A program made the translations under genes and the position numbers. DNA of 64,000 nt from Albugo candida. Lineage: Eukaryota > Oomycota > Peronosporomycetes > Albuginales > Albuginaceae. The notes under the pieces were generated by a model that ran no database searches, had not been told where the DNA came from, and saw nothing but the letters and a program-made list of their open reading frames with translations. Numbering within the stretch: the stretch's first letter is position 1; each line of letters starts with the position of its first letter. The stretch is taken from assembly GCA_905220665.1 (NCBI GenBank), contig CAJNAR010000155.1, positions 248,001 to 312,000 on the forward strand, given 5' to 3'. Positions 35,780 through 44,553 of this stretch are shown here, piece after piece.

Positions 35780-36183
35780 TGAGTGGACACAGTAGTCCTG
35801 GTCATATATATAGTATGTATACCCCGCGGCGTATAGATTACTCTACCCTGACAAGTTCGACAGGATCAAGTACGAGTGAACCAAAAATCCAATTTCCACC
35901 AGCCAAGATTGAAATTGAAAAAGGATGTGTCACGTGTGAAGGATTGAGTGTGTCGGAGCAGAATAAAGCAATGGTCTGTACCAATACGAGCTCGGAACTT
36001 TATAAATGCAAAATGGCTTGTACACCGCCAGGATCGAGCACGGAAAGTAACGAGAATTCTTTATTGAGCGAAGTGAAGGAGTATTGCAGAGAGGGCAATC
36101 GGTATAAGTTTTGCATGGAGACGAGTAGGAGCTCAAGTACACTCGCAAGTGTCTGGAATCGTGTAGTCTCCATTGTATCGTAG
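35780..36183 (+). pseudogene. 3' fragment of the PX-PDZ gene in arm B
   Basis: The last 133 codons of the PX-PDZ gene, copied into arm B, run to the same stop codon (36183, mirrored at 27664). The breakpoint at about 35784 lies inside codons of the tail, and unique DNA supplies an ATG at 35780 (MSGHSSPGHIYSMY), so a 134-codon frame remains open. The PX, PDZ and coiled-coil parts are absent. Most likely an inert pseudogene fragment; expression of a small tail protein cannot be excluded. It converges with WRKY19-like copy B. Confidence 0.85.
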
Positions 36184-36329
36184 ATCGTCATAGACAAGAA
36201 GCAAAACATGATCACATATATTTTTTCCGATGTCAATCATTCTCTTCCAAAAATGCTCAACAACAATCGGATACAGGCAGAGGGCTTTACCAACGAAACA
36301 CTCCACATCTTCATAACTCGACTCTGGAC

Positions 36330-37055
36330 TCACTGATCACCAATTCCTACATGTGATTTGTTGTGTGACCAGCACAATCCACCCAACTTTGGTCCTTTTG
36401 CACAACCTTCATATTTGCATAGGTTTTTTCCACCATGACTCCAGCAAACTCCTTGTTTTCGAGACGCATTGCCACATCCAGCAATTGCGCAGCGCTTACC
36501 ACCACCGTGGCTAATGCACCGTCCAAGTGTGACTGCGTGCTTGCAACATCCTTCATTGGAACACCGTGATCCACCACCATGCGCGATGCATAAACCACCC
36601 GTTTTGGCTCGCTTCAAGCAGCTGTCGATCTCACAAAACTTGATTTTCTGCACACGTTTTTCACATGAGTTTCCACGGTCTCGACAAGACTGATCACGTT
36701 TTGCAAGTTGAGGTTGCTGCGATCCCACTGTCGTGTTTGCATCAAGCACATTGGTTACAAATATCTCATTCGACTTCAATATGCATGATTCTTGCAGGGT
36801 ACGGTCAAGCCGCCCACGGCAAAGGACTGTTTGGAGTGATGGTAAGCGCCGAATTTCATCGCGAGGAGATAGACTCAAACCACTTCCATTTAGACCGACA
36901 CTGTTTATCGTTGGAATTCTTGGAGACTGGTAGTCCGTATTTTGGATATCACTCATTGTTGGAGTCGACACAACAAATGAAAGAGTTGGCAGTTGGTGCA
37001 CTACAGGCGGTGGAATCGTTGCAATTTTGCTATCCAAAATCATAGCGCGCAACAT
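36330..37055 (-). CDS. WRKY19-like Cys/His-repeat protein, copy B
   Basis: Mirror of copy A with 241 residues and the same four C-x-C-x-C-x2-H units. Differences seen include Y20H and S24T near the N-terminus, one Leu-to-Asn near the last repeat (GGKNLCKYEG) and a diverged end (HVGIGDQ instead of HVANSDQ). All Cys and His of the repeats are kept, so the product should still fold. It may be under relaxed selection, but the sample is too small to tell. Confidence 0.78.
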   Translation of the reverse strand: MLRAMILDSKIATIPPPVVHQLPTLSFVVSTPTMSDIQNTDYQSPRIPTINSVGLNGSGLSLSPRDEIRRLPSLQTVLCRGRLDRTLQESCILKSNEIFVTNVLDANTTVGSQQPQLAKRDQSCRDRGNSCEKRVQKIKFCEIDSCLKRAKTGGLCIAHGGGSRCSNEGCCKHAVTLGRCISHGGGKRCAIAGCGNASRKQGVCWSHGGKNLCKYEGCAKGPKLGGLCWSHNKSHVGIGDQ

Positions 37056-38100
37056 GGCTCACTAGTCCCAAGTCAAATCGGCTGGATATCTGAATATCAA
37101 GAAATGGTAGACTAAGCGAGTGATGAAAGCGAGTAGATGTTTACAGTTTACATGTGTATGTCGTATAATAGATCCATGGAAGAGTAGATGGTTACCTTTC
37201 CTACCTCTACATTTGACTGCATCTCATACTCCAATATGTTTACATTTTTCACATATAGAATATGATGCTACAAAATTCAAAATGAACGATTACAATGAAA
37301 AAAGGGCACCGTATCCTAAACTTGTAGCATGTTGATGAGGTGCTCTCTATAGCGCTCCGTGAATCGCAAATGACCATTTCTCCAACTCTCGCTGCATACA
37401 GAGTGCAAGGTCACATTCAGTTTATCTCAATATCCTCGTTTATTGAACAAAGCGTGTCGCTCATGAGCTCATAGGCGAGATTGCGTGTGAATCTCATTTT
37501 TGCTGGTAAAGGTGATCGGTCCAAAGGCAAATTTTGGTGGATACTGATGCACGTTCACGATTACGTCCTCTACTTTTCGACAAGTTAGAATTGTACAAAA
37601 AAGTATTAAAAAGGGTAGATCAGGGTCTCTTATGAGCACCCCACCGAAATAAGGGTTGAAGATCGTTGTTAGAGAGTATGTACTGGTGGTTCTAGATTTT
37701 ATCCCTACCCAGTTATTCAACGCCTTTATGTAAGGTTTTGATCAGATTAAGCAAAGCAGGTCATAGTCGGATGTATTACGACGCAGTAGCTAGCTCTTTG
37801 TAATCACAGCTTGATGTAAGGTAGGGCTGCGTCACTAGAACATAGTCTTCACACTTTTAATTGTATGGTGGGGTACAGCATGCTTGAAAGCGAAATTAGT
37901 GGATGAGGTATTAGGTTATCTTGTGGTATCACGTGTTGTTTACTCAGCGACCAGCCGATGGATTGATTGCATCGATTTTGCACATGCAATTCTCTTGCAT
38001 ACAATATGCGACATGAGAAGGACGTACGCACCAATTCAAGAATATTTAACGAAATAAGACAGAGACAAACCATTTCGTCATTAAGTCCGTTTTATCCGTT
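37056..38100. other. Shared divergent promoter region inside arm B
   Basis: Mirror of the region between HSPA13 copy A and WRKY19-like copy A, equal in length. Upstream of both divergent copies, so the copied regulatory DNA is complete here, unlike at the GTPBP end. Confidence 0.6.
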
Positions 38101-39684
38101 ATGGTCTCTCCGCAAAAGCTACCTCCATCTCCACAACAATCAAAAGCTGCCCCGCGACCGAAATCGCGTAGCAATGATCTCAGACATCATGTCATGTCCA
38201 TCATGATTCTATCCGGTGGTATATTTGCTCTCATTGCAGCATTTCTGGCACGAAGTGGATTTACTGGACGACAACACGGTACGAAAGTCCTCCCTCATTC
38301 CGCAAACGATCGACTCATTCTTATTATTCTTCCACTAGTCATTGGTATTGACTTGGGCACAACATACTCCGTCGTTGCTATCTCTCAACGTAACAACGTG
38401 AGCATCATTCCTGATCGTCATGAGCACACACTCATCCCATCGATTGTTACATTCTTACCACATGGAGGTTCGTCCTCCATACTATAGCATACTATTGAAA
38501 CTTTTTATGTATCATACTATACCATTCCTTCCAGAAATTCTCGTTGGCCGTCAAGCTCGCGCCTACCGCACAAAAGATCCTCACCACACCATTTACAATG
38601 CCAAACGTTTTATTGGAAGGTCCTACAATGAGTCTATCCAAGCAGCCAAACCGTACGGGTTCTCGATCGAGCCAATTCGCAATGAATCTGCTACCACATC
38701 TGAGAGCCTTCCTGGCCCCTGCTTCTCATTGAACGTGTCTGGTCATCCATCGTGTGTGTCACCCATCGATATCGGATCACTGATCATTCGTCATCTTCAC
38801 TCAATGGCACGCGAATTCGTCAAACACAATCAGGTACTCAACACTTGCGTATAGCCTCAGTGAGTTGTTTTAAGCTTTTGATGAGTTTCCAGCTTGATAG
38901 AGTCGTAATTGCAGTTCCAGTTGACTTTAAAGCAGCTCAACGTCGTGCAACAGTGCAAGCGTATGAGAAAGCTGGTCTCAAAGTCGCTCGTGTACTCGAA
39001 GAACCAACTGCGGCCGCAATCGCGTATGGCTTACATCAGACTCCTAATGTGAATTTTATCTTGGTTTTCGATTTTGGTGGTGGCACTTTAGATGTGTCGC
39101 TTCTGTTTGTAAGATCTGGGTCAATCAGTGTGGTTGACACCCTTGGCGATAATAATTTGGGAGGCGAAGATCTCGACAATTTGGTTTCGAATCATCTTAT
39201 TTCCCAATTGGAAGCTCTTATTGGAATGAAACTGGCCGAATCTTCTTTGGAAGTGATGGAAACCGACAGTGAGAAAACTGAAGACCCGGATCAATTACCC
39301 TGTACAATTGCAGGAATTCGTCGTGCTGCAGAGATTCTGAAACGCAAACTTAGTTACACCCACACCGCTATAGCGTCTTGTATTGTCCAAGAGCCTGGTG
39401 GCAAGCTGATCGCACAAGATAATCGCGTGGAGATATCAATGTCTCGTGACGAATTCGAAACACTCTGTGAGTCAATTTTGGAACGAGTATTACTCCCTGT
39501 ACGTCAAATATTACGTGACAATAACATGGACCCAAACAGCATCGATGAAGTCGTATTGGTGGGTGGGTCTTCTCGGATCCCTTGGATACACACACAGTTA
39601 GAAGAATTGTTTGGGAAACAACCGCGAATAACAATCGATCCCGATGTAGCGGTAGCATTTGGAGCTGCTCGCACATTGGATTAA
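38101..39684 (+). CDS. HSPA13/STCH-like Hsp70 ATPase domain, copy B
   Basis: Same four-exon structure and 465-residue length as copy A, in reverse orientation. Seen differences are few, for example DRHEHTLIPS versus DRYQHTLIPS and FSLNVSGHPS versus FSLRVSGHPS, plus substitutions in the second intron. Nucleotide-binding motifs and the N-terminal hydrophobic segment are intact, so the copy should be functional if expressed. Its promoter region is fully included in the duplication. Confidence 0.88.
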
Positions 39685-39751
39685 CAACACACAAAAATGC
39701 GATATACATTTTTTACATTCGCGTCTTCCAAACTGAAAATGACTCAAGCGA

Positions 39752-41783
39752 TCAGACTGCTCGTAACACTTTGCCGACTGCGTGTACACATTCATCTCTG
39801 ACAATTAGCGGCACATTCGGTCGCATAAATTCGGGTCGATAGAGAAATCTGAATCGACAGATACTATATCCTCGAGCATCCGGCTGTGAGTCTTGTTCAC
39901 TTTTATTTGTCAGTGATTTGCCTTCAAATGTCAGAAAAGCCTTCAGACGTGCCATTTGTTGAATTGGACCAGCGTGGATGACAGCTTGATATCGTTGTCG
40001 GAGGTATATTGCGTCATGACGAATGAGATGAATTTCAGCATCGAATTCCATAGTGGCGATAGGACATGTGTCAGGATGTATCAGCATCATTCCTTTCCGA
40101 AAAAGTGGAGGCTTTGTAGTGAGTTTGGCCGTAGGAATCAAAGTGTTCTCATCGTCACAAATCGTCAACAACGCTGATGCGATTTCACCCGTGCGGACTT
40201 GCTGAACAGCCTGATGATCGACCTGAAGACTTTGTATTCGAACAGGAAGAAAAGCGCCATTTTCATCCGGTCCCAATAGCATGCGTTCACTCAGGCGAAG
40301 ACTACCACTACACAAGCAACAATTGGAAGGAGAAGAGACTTTGAGAGAAGTATGAAGCATACCGATGCAGAAGCCCAACGACAATTTTACTGAAATCAAT
40401 GGTGGAATACATATTGCGAATATAAAATTCAGGTCTCATGTCCTCGTCCATTGACCAAATCTTAAAGTCGGGTCAATAGTAAGGTACATCTCGCTCTATG
40501 TTGGATGTACCTTTGTGCGTGTAAGATGTCCCAAATACCGCTCAAGCACTCGTAAGCCTTCACCCGTGACATTGGATATCGGGAAAAGCGGAATTTCATA
40601 TCTCTTCTCATCGTCTGGAGCATCTATTTCTGTCTCATTGGTAAAGCAGACGACTTGTGGTGTTATACGAAATGGCTTTACACGCTCTACAAAGGCTTGA
40701 ATGCTCGTAATAGCCTGTGATATGCTCGATTGGCTTACTCGATCAATGTGTGTCAAAACGATAAAAAATGGGATTCCGAGCGCTGCTGCCATCATTACGT
40801 GCTGTTCCGTCATCGGTTGGATACCCGTACAAACATCAATTACGACTATCGCATAGTCAGATACTCGACCCACCATTCCACTTGCTACATACACACACAA
40901 AATGTCACAACGATGTCAATGCTTTGTATGGTACTCGCCAGTGGTTCGGAGATACTTTGAATGTCCCGCAAGATCGCAAAATGTGATTTTTCGAGCAAGT
41001 TTATCATCACGAGGTTTGTCGAATGTTTCTGTCTGAATACAAAGCTTTCCATCCCAATCAACATCGAGACTGTGCTCACTCACACACGACGTCTTCCCGT
41101 TATCCATCTCATGTTGATGACTACGAAAAGGTCTCACGTCTGCAAAATAAAACACATGGCATCCAAAGTACGCACCAAAACACGTGCTGACGAGCAAGAC
41201 CATTCCCATCATCGAGACACTTTCGAGTCAGCACTCCAATAAGCGTCGATTTACCGGCTGAGGTAGCACCAATCACACAAATGTGCACATTCTCGTCACT
41301 ACAGCTCTTTCGATTTCGTGTTATTGTGACACGTGCAGCGCGATATCCTTTACACTCTGTTCCCATGCAAAAAATCACATTTCGTATATCGGCATTGACG
41401 CATCGACACATTTCTTCCAATGTTTTCACCGATTCCACCATTGCAGTGAGTGGAATGCCGACGATAGCACCGCAGTCGAGTGCACCGATTTCGTAGACAG
41501 CTATTCCTTTTCCTTCATTCAGACGCCAATGTAACTGCGTTACGAGCTGTCGAGAGCGTTCCGAGGAGTTCAATGAGAGCTTATATTTATATTCGACATT
41601 CCCTTCCTCTATTTCCCGAGACAACGACCACGTTGGAGTCACAGTATCGATGTCATTGTATGCAGTGAGAATCTCGTGGTATAATGACGTCAGTCCTTGC
41701 AATGTCTTCATACTGTGAGACATACAGACGAGCTCAAATCTCTCATATAATGTATCAAAGGTATCCGTGTTGGATCGCTCCAT
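39752..41783 (-). CDS. GTPBP1/2-like translational GTPase, copy B
   Basis: Mirror of copy A, five exons in the same positions, 605 residues, all GTPase motifs kept. Seen differences include Thr-to-Ala two residues before RQHVF, Glu-to-Gly in the AAALGIPFF region and MKTLQGL versus MTTLQGL. Only 63 bases of copied sequence precede the start codon, then 33 bases to the stop codon of the acyl-CoA oxidase gene at 41880, so the native promoter of copy A is not present. Expression would depend on the short leader or new flanking sequence, or on transcripts from the ACOX side. Confidence 0.85.
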
Positions 41784-41879
41784 TTCATGATATTTGGTGT
41801 TAGCTGTCCCTACTGAGACTATTGGCAACTGATTATGATAGACACTGCTAAACGCTCGCATTGTGCAAAGGTTTTGTAA

Positions 41880-43916
41880 TCACAAAGATGCTTTCTGGAA
41901 CAGCGGCTTCTGATACAAAGGATATCCTTCGTGGATGGAAGTTTTATTGAGTGGTTCTTCAGCAGCGCGATCGACTAGGGCGCGATAAATATCGCCATCG
42001 TACCTCCCAATGGTCGACTTCAGCTCTAAATCCATAAAATCCCACGCGTCTGTAAGAAGAACAGCATTTTTTCGAACTTTTGAAAGAAGTTGGAGGATCA
42101 TTTCTCGCACGAAATCGCTCTGTTGTGACGACATGTAATCCAAATCGCGAAAATCAGCCAAATTTTCTTCCACAATGTTTAATAGAATTAGCACAACCGA
42201 ATGAAATAGTGCTTCTTTTGTATCCACGTGATGAGCTGGAAACTTGTCAATTGCCGAGATGGATGCACGTAGTATCATCAGCTCGGAATGAGCTTTGGAC
42301 ACTCGCATCATAAGTGTCATAGTTGCATTACTGTCGCCTCCGGTCGATTTGAAAGCAGACGCGAATCGCACGATCAATCGGGTCGCACGAATGGCAAACA
42401 TCTCAAACAACAGCTCGAAATCAATCAAATCGATCGGTGATTTGGCTTTGCATCGTATTGCTGGATCGATGCGACTTTTCCATTGAGATAGAAAATTGAT
42501 ACTTTGCATCGCTGATGGTCTCTGATGTTCAACGTCGTTGGGCGTATCATACGCCTCAAAGCTCAGTCGTAGAAATCGGGCGTGTTGTTGCGCAAGTATA
42601 TCAAATGTTCCTTCATACGTGCAACTACCCACAATCTCATTGTAAATGTGAGCCAAGTTACTGGAATGGAGAAAGCCCAAGCCACCGCACATTCGACGAC
42701 AGGTTTCAACGCCATTACTGCACTGTTCTGCAAACCATCCTTTCAATCCTGAAGAAAGTGCGTGTAGTTCTGCCAAATTGATGTCAAAGTGATTGTCCTC
42801 AAGTCCAATTTCTTGAGTGAGAATCGGATGACTTTTAACCATTTTTTCGGCGAAAAGAGCCACAAACGCCAAACCAATAAGTGGGAATAAGTTTTTTTGC
42901 TGATTTTGGTATTCAATCACTTGCAACTCTGAGCTTTGGCCTGAGCTTTTATTGAGGCTCCCTTGCACTCGGACGGCACTAAATCGCGTCGCAATCGTTG
43001 TCGCTTTCGCAATTGCGTGTCTACACCTGTATAAACATTGTACGCGTCCGCGCAACATTGTGAAATAAACCAGTCGACTACTCCTAGATTTTTGGAAACT
43101 TCCGTCCGTGTTGACTTGAGCGAATCGCATAAGCATGTGATTCCTTGGGATTCGAACATGATCAAAAGTACAAAAGCCGTTATCGACAGCCTGAAATCCG
43201 ACTTTGGGTCCGATGTCACCCAATTCAATGCCCTTTAGTGGCAAATGGTCTCGAAGCGAACGTAACGGAACAATGAAAGCGTGTACCCCAACATCTGTTG
43301 TACCATTATCCAGTAATAATCGAGCGTATACAACTGCAACATTTGCTGTCTTTCCGAGTCCTCCAGGCCACCATTTCCGGCTTGTGAAGGTGGGGGAATT
43401 GATAATGAATTCTTGTCGATGGATGTCGTACTGCGCTGTGGTCTCAATTCCTTGCACATTGGACCCGTGCCCGAGTTCCGTTTGAGCATATGTACCAAAA
43501 ATACGGTACTCGCGAGCCGGAACGAGCCATTTCTTTTGTTGTTCTGGTGTCCCGTGAAGCTCAATGGTGGGAATAAACAGGTTATTATGTACCGTGATTG
43601 GAAGCATTTCTTGTAGACTATCGATTACAATCGCTTGCTCGCTACGAGACTCGATACGATGTTGTCTGAAGAATTGTATCAAATGAAAAGATTGTTTTAG
43701 CGCGAAAGCGAATCGTTCCGAATGATTACGGTACATTGTTCTATCATCGGATAACACAGGATTGAGAGCAGCAAGGTTCAACAACTCTTTGCGTCGATGA
43801 TTCGCCTCTAAACTACCGTGTAAATACGAGATCAGCAGTTTTACATCAATATCGCCATTGATACGCTCTTTGCTCAAGAGCTTTGGGGCTAAATCTCGCA
43901 GTTGTGTGTCGGTCAT
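41880..43916 (-). CDS. Peroxisomal-type acyl-CoA oxidase
   Basis: A single exon of 678 residues. It oxidises fatty acyl-CoA to 2-trans-enoyl-CoA with FAD, giving hydrogen peroxide, the first step of peroxisomal beta-oxidation. The FAD/acyl-CoA signature is TYAQTELGHGSNVQGIETTA. Later landmarks are FTSRKWWPGGLGKTAN, the CRRMCGGLGFLHSSNL stretch and TYEGTFDILAQQHAR with the likely catalytic Glu. The C-terminus is KASL, which is not a strict PTS1; a near-PTS2 pattern (K-L-x5-H) lies about residue 26 but has Gly in the last position. Acyl-CoA oxidases are the likeliest function, although acyl-CoA dehydrogenases share the fold. It is single-exon while most neighbours are split. Confidence 0.85.
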   Translation of the reverse strand: MTDTQLRDLAPKLLSKERINGDIDVKLLISYLHGSLEANHRRKELLNLAALNPVLSDDRTMYRNHSERFAFALKQSFHLIQFFRQHRIESRSEQAIVIDSLQEMLPITVHNNLFIPTIELHGTPEQQKKWLVPAREYRIFGTYAQTELGHGSNVQGIETTAQYDIHRQEFIINSPTFTSRKWWPGGLGKTANVAVVYARLLLDNGTTDVGVHAFIVPLRSLRDHLPLKGIELGDIGPKVGFQAVDNGFCTFDHVRIPRNHMLMRFAQVNTDGSFQKSRSSRLVYFTMLRGRVQCLYRCRHAIAKATTIATRFSAVRVQGSLNKSSGQSSELQVIEYQNQQKNLFPLIGLAFVALFAEKMVKSHPILTQEIGLEDNHFDINLAELHALSSGLKGWFAEQCSNGVETCRRMCGGLGFLHSSNLAHIYNEIVGSCTYEGTFDILAQQHARFLRLSFEAYDTPNDVEHQRPSAMQSINFLSQWKSRIDPAIRCKAKSPIDLIDFELLFEMFAIRATRLIVRFASAFKSTGGDSNATMTLMMRVSKAHSELMILRASISAIDKFPAHHVDTKEALFHSVVLILLNIVEENLADFRDLDYMSSQQSDFVREMILQLLSKVRKNAVLLTDAWDFMDLELKSTIGRYDGDIYRALVDRAAEEPLNKTSIHEGYPLYQKPLFQKASL

Positions 43917-44064
43917 GACAAAAGCGTTATGCTAGTAGTTTGATTGCAACTTGATCGGATCAGAAAAAGGTGATAGAATGGCGTCCCAGCCAATACTTAA
44001 TGCCATCTGATCTAAATGGGTGACTGCTTTAAGTACCTAGGATAGAGTATTCCACACAAGTAAA

Positions 44065-44412
44065 ATGGAAAATAAAGATCGAGCGCAGCCGGCGAATTCG
44101 AAAACGCAGCTCACACTGGAGGAAAAGTTATGGTTTCAACGCCGTCGTCAGGATCTGCAGCAATTCTCCACTGTTGGAGGTGCTGTCGGCGCGGTGTTGG
44201 GCACCGCAATCACAATATTAGGGCCGTTTAAGCGTAGAGTACAAATTGCTACAATTTTGGGTACTACGATAATTGGTGCGGGATCCGGTTATTTATATGC
44301 GGACACGAAAGCATTCGATCGAATCACAGATCTGAGTGCGCAGAGTCAATTGCGTAAGCAGTACAATCAGCTGTACGTACTCATATCTCGCTTTTCGCAG
44401 ATCTGCGCATAA
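44065..44412 (+). CDS. Small glycine-rich membrane protein, unknown
   Basis: A single frame of 115 residues that I do not recognise. After a Lys/Glu/Gln-rich N-terminus there are two hydrophobic segments separated by a basic turn (FKRRVQ): one with a glycine-zipper pattern (GGAVGAVLGTAITILG) and a second (ATILGTTIIGAGSGYLYA). The C-terminus is amphipathic. Such glycine zippers suggest helix pairing in a membrane, perhaps of mitochondria. The last residues may be spliced differently, because a possible donor lies at 44376. The start is divergent from ACOX (148 bases between), and the frame converges with V-ATPase subunit a (141 bases). Confidence 0.6.
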   Translation: MENKDRAQPANSKTQLTLEEKLWFQRRRQDLQQFSTVGGAVGAVLGTAITILGPFKRRVQIATILGTTIIGAGSGYLYADTKAFDRITDLSAQSQLRKQYNQLYVLISRFSQICA

Positions 44413-44553
44413 TACAAATACGTCATTGTAGAATTATGGAAAAATCCGCATCGAAAAAAAGCTAGCAACGCAACTCTTCTTTGAATTGTAAACAAATTTT
44501 TTTCAGTTAGTTTCCTTTCCTTTCCAAGTTGCACTTACTGTCCGCGCCACTCT

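Larger units (their letters stand above)
35784..41846. repeat. Arm B of the 6.06 kb inverted duplication
   Basis: Reverse complement of 22001-28063 with no net indels. Probably the derived arm, because its inner end cuts the PX-PDZ gene and its outer end begins only about 64 bases upstream of the GTPBP start, 33 bases from the ACOX stop codon at 41880. The inner end shares about ten bases of imperfect identity with the boundary of arm A, and no target-site duplication or terminal transposon repeat is evident. Confidence 0.95.

Noticed and set aside
22001..41846. Transposon or retroelement as the cause of the inverted repeat
   Set aside because: No transposase, integrase or reverse transcriptase is present in the arms, no terminal repeats are seen at the edges, and the content is ordinary intron-bearing genes.
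22001..41846. The inverted repeat as a pure assembly artefact
   Set aside because: Not excluded, but arm B has its own scattered substitutions and distinct unique flanks, and its edges do not coincide with a read- or scaffold-like gap. It is kept as a finding to be tested by long reads.
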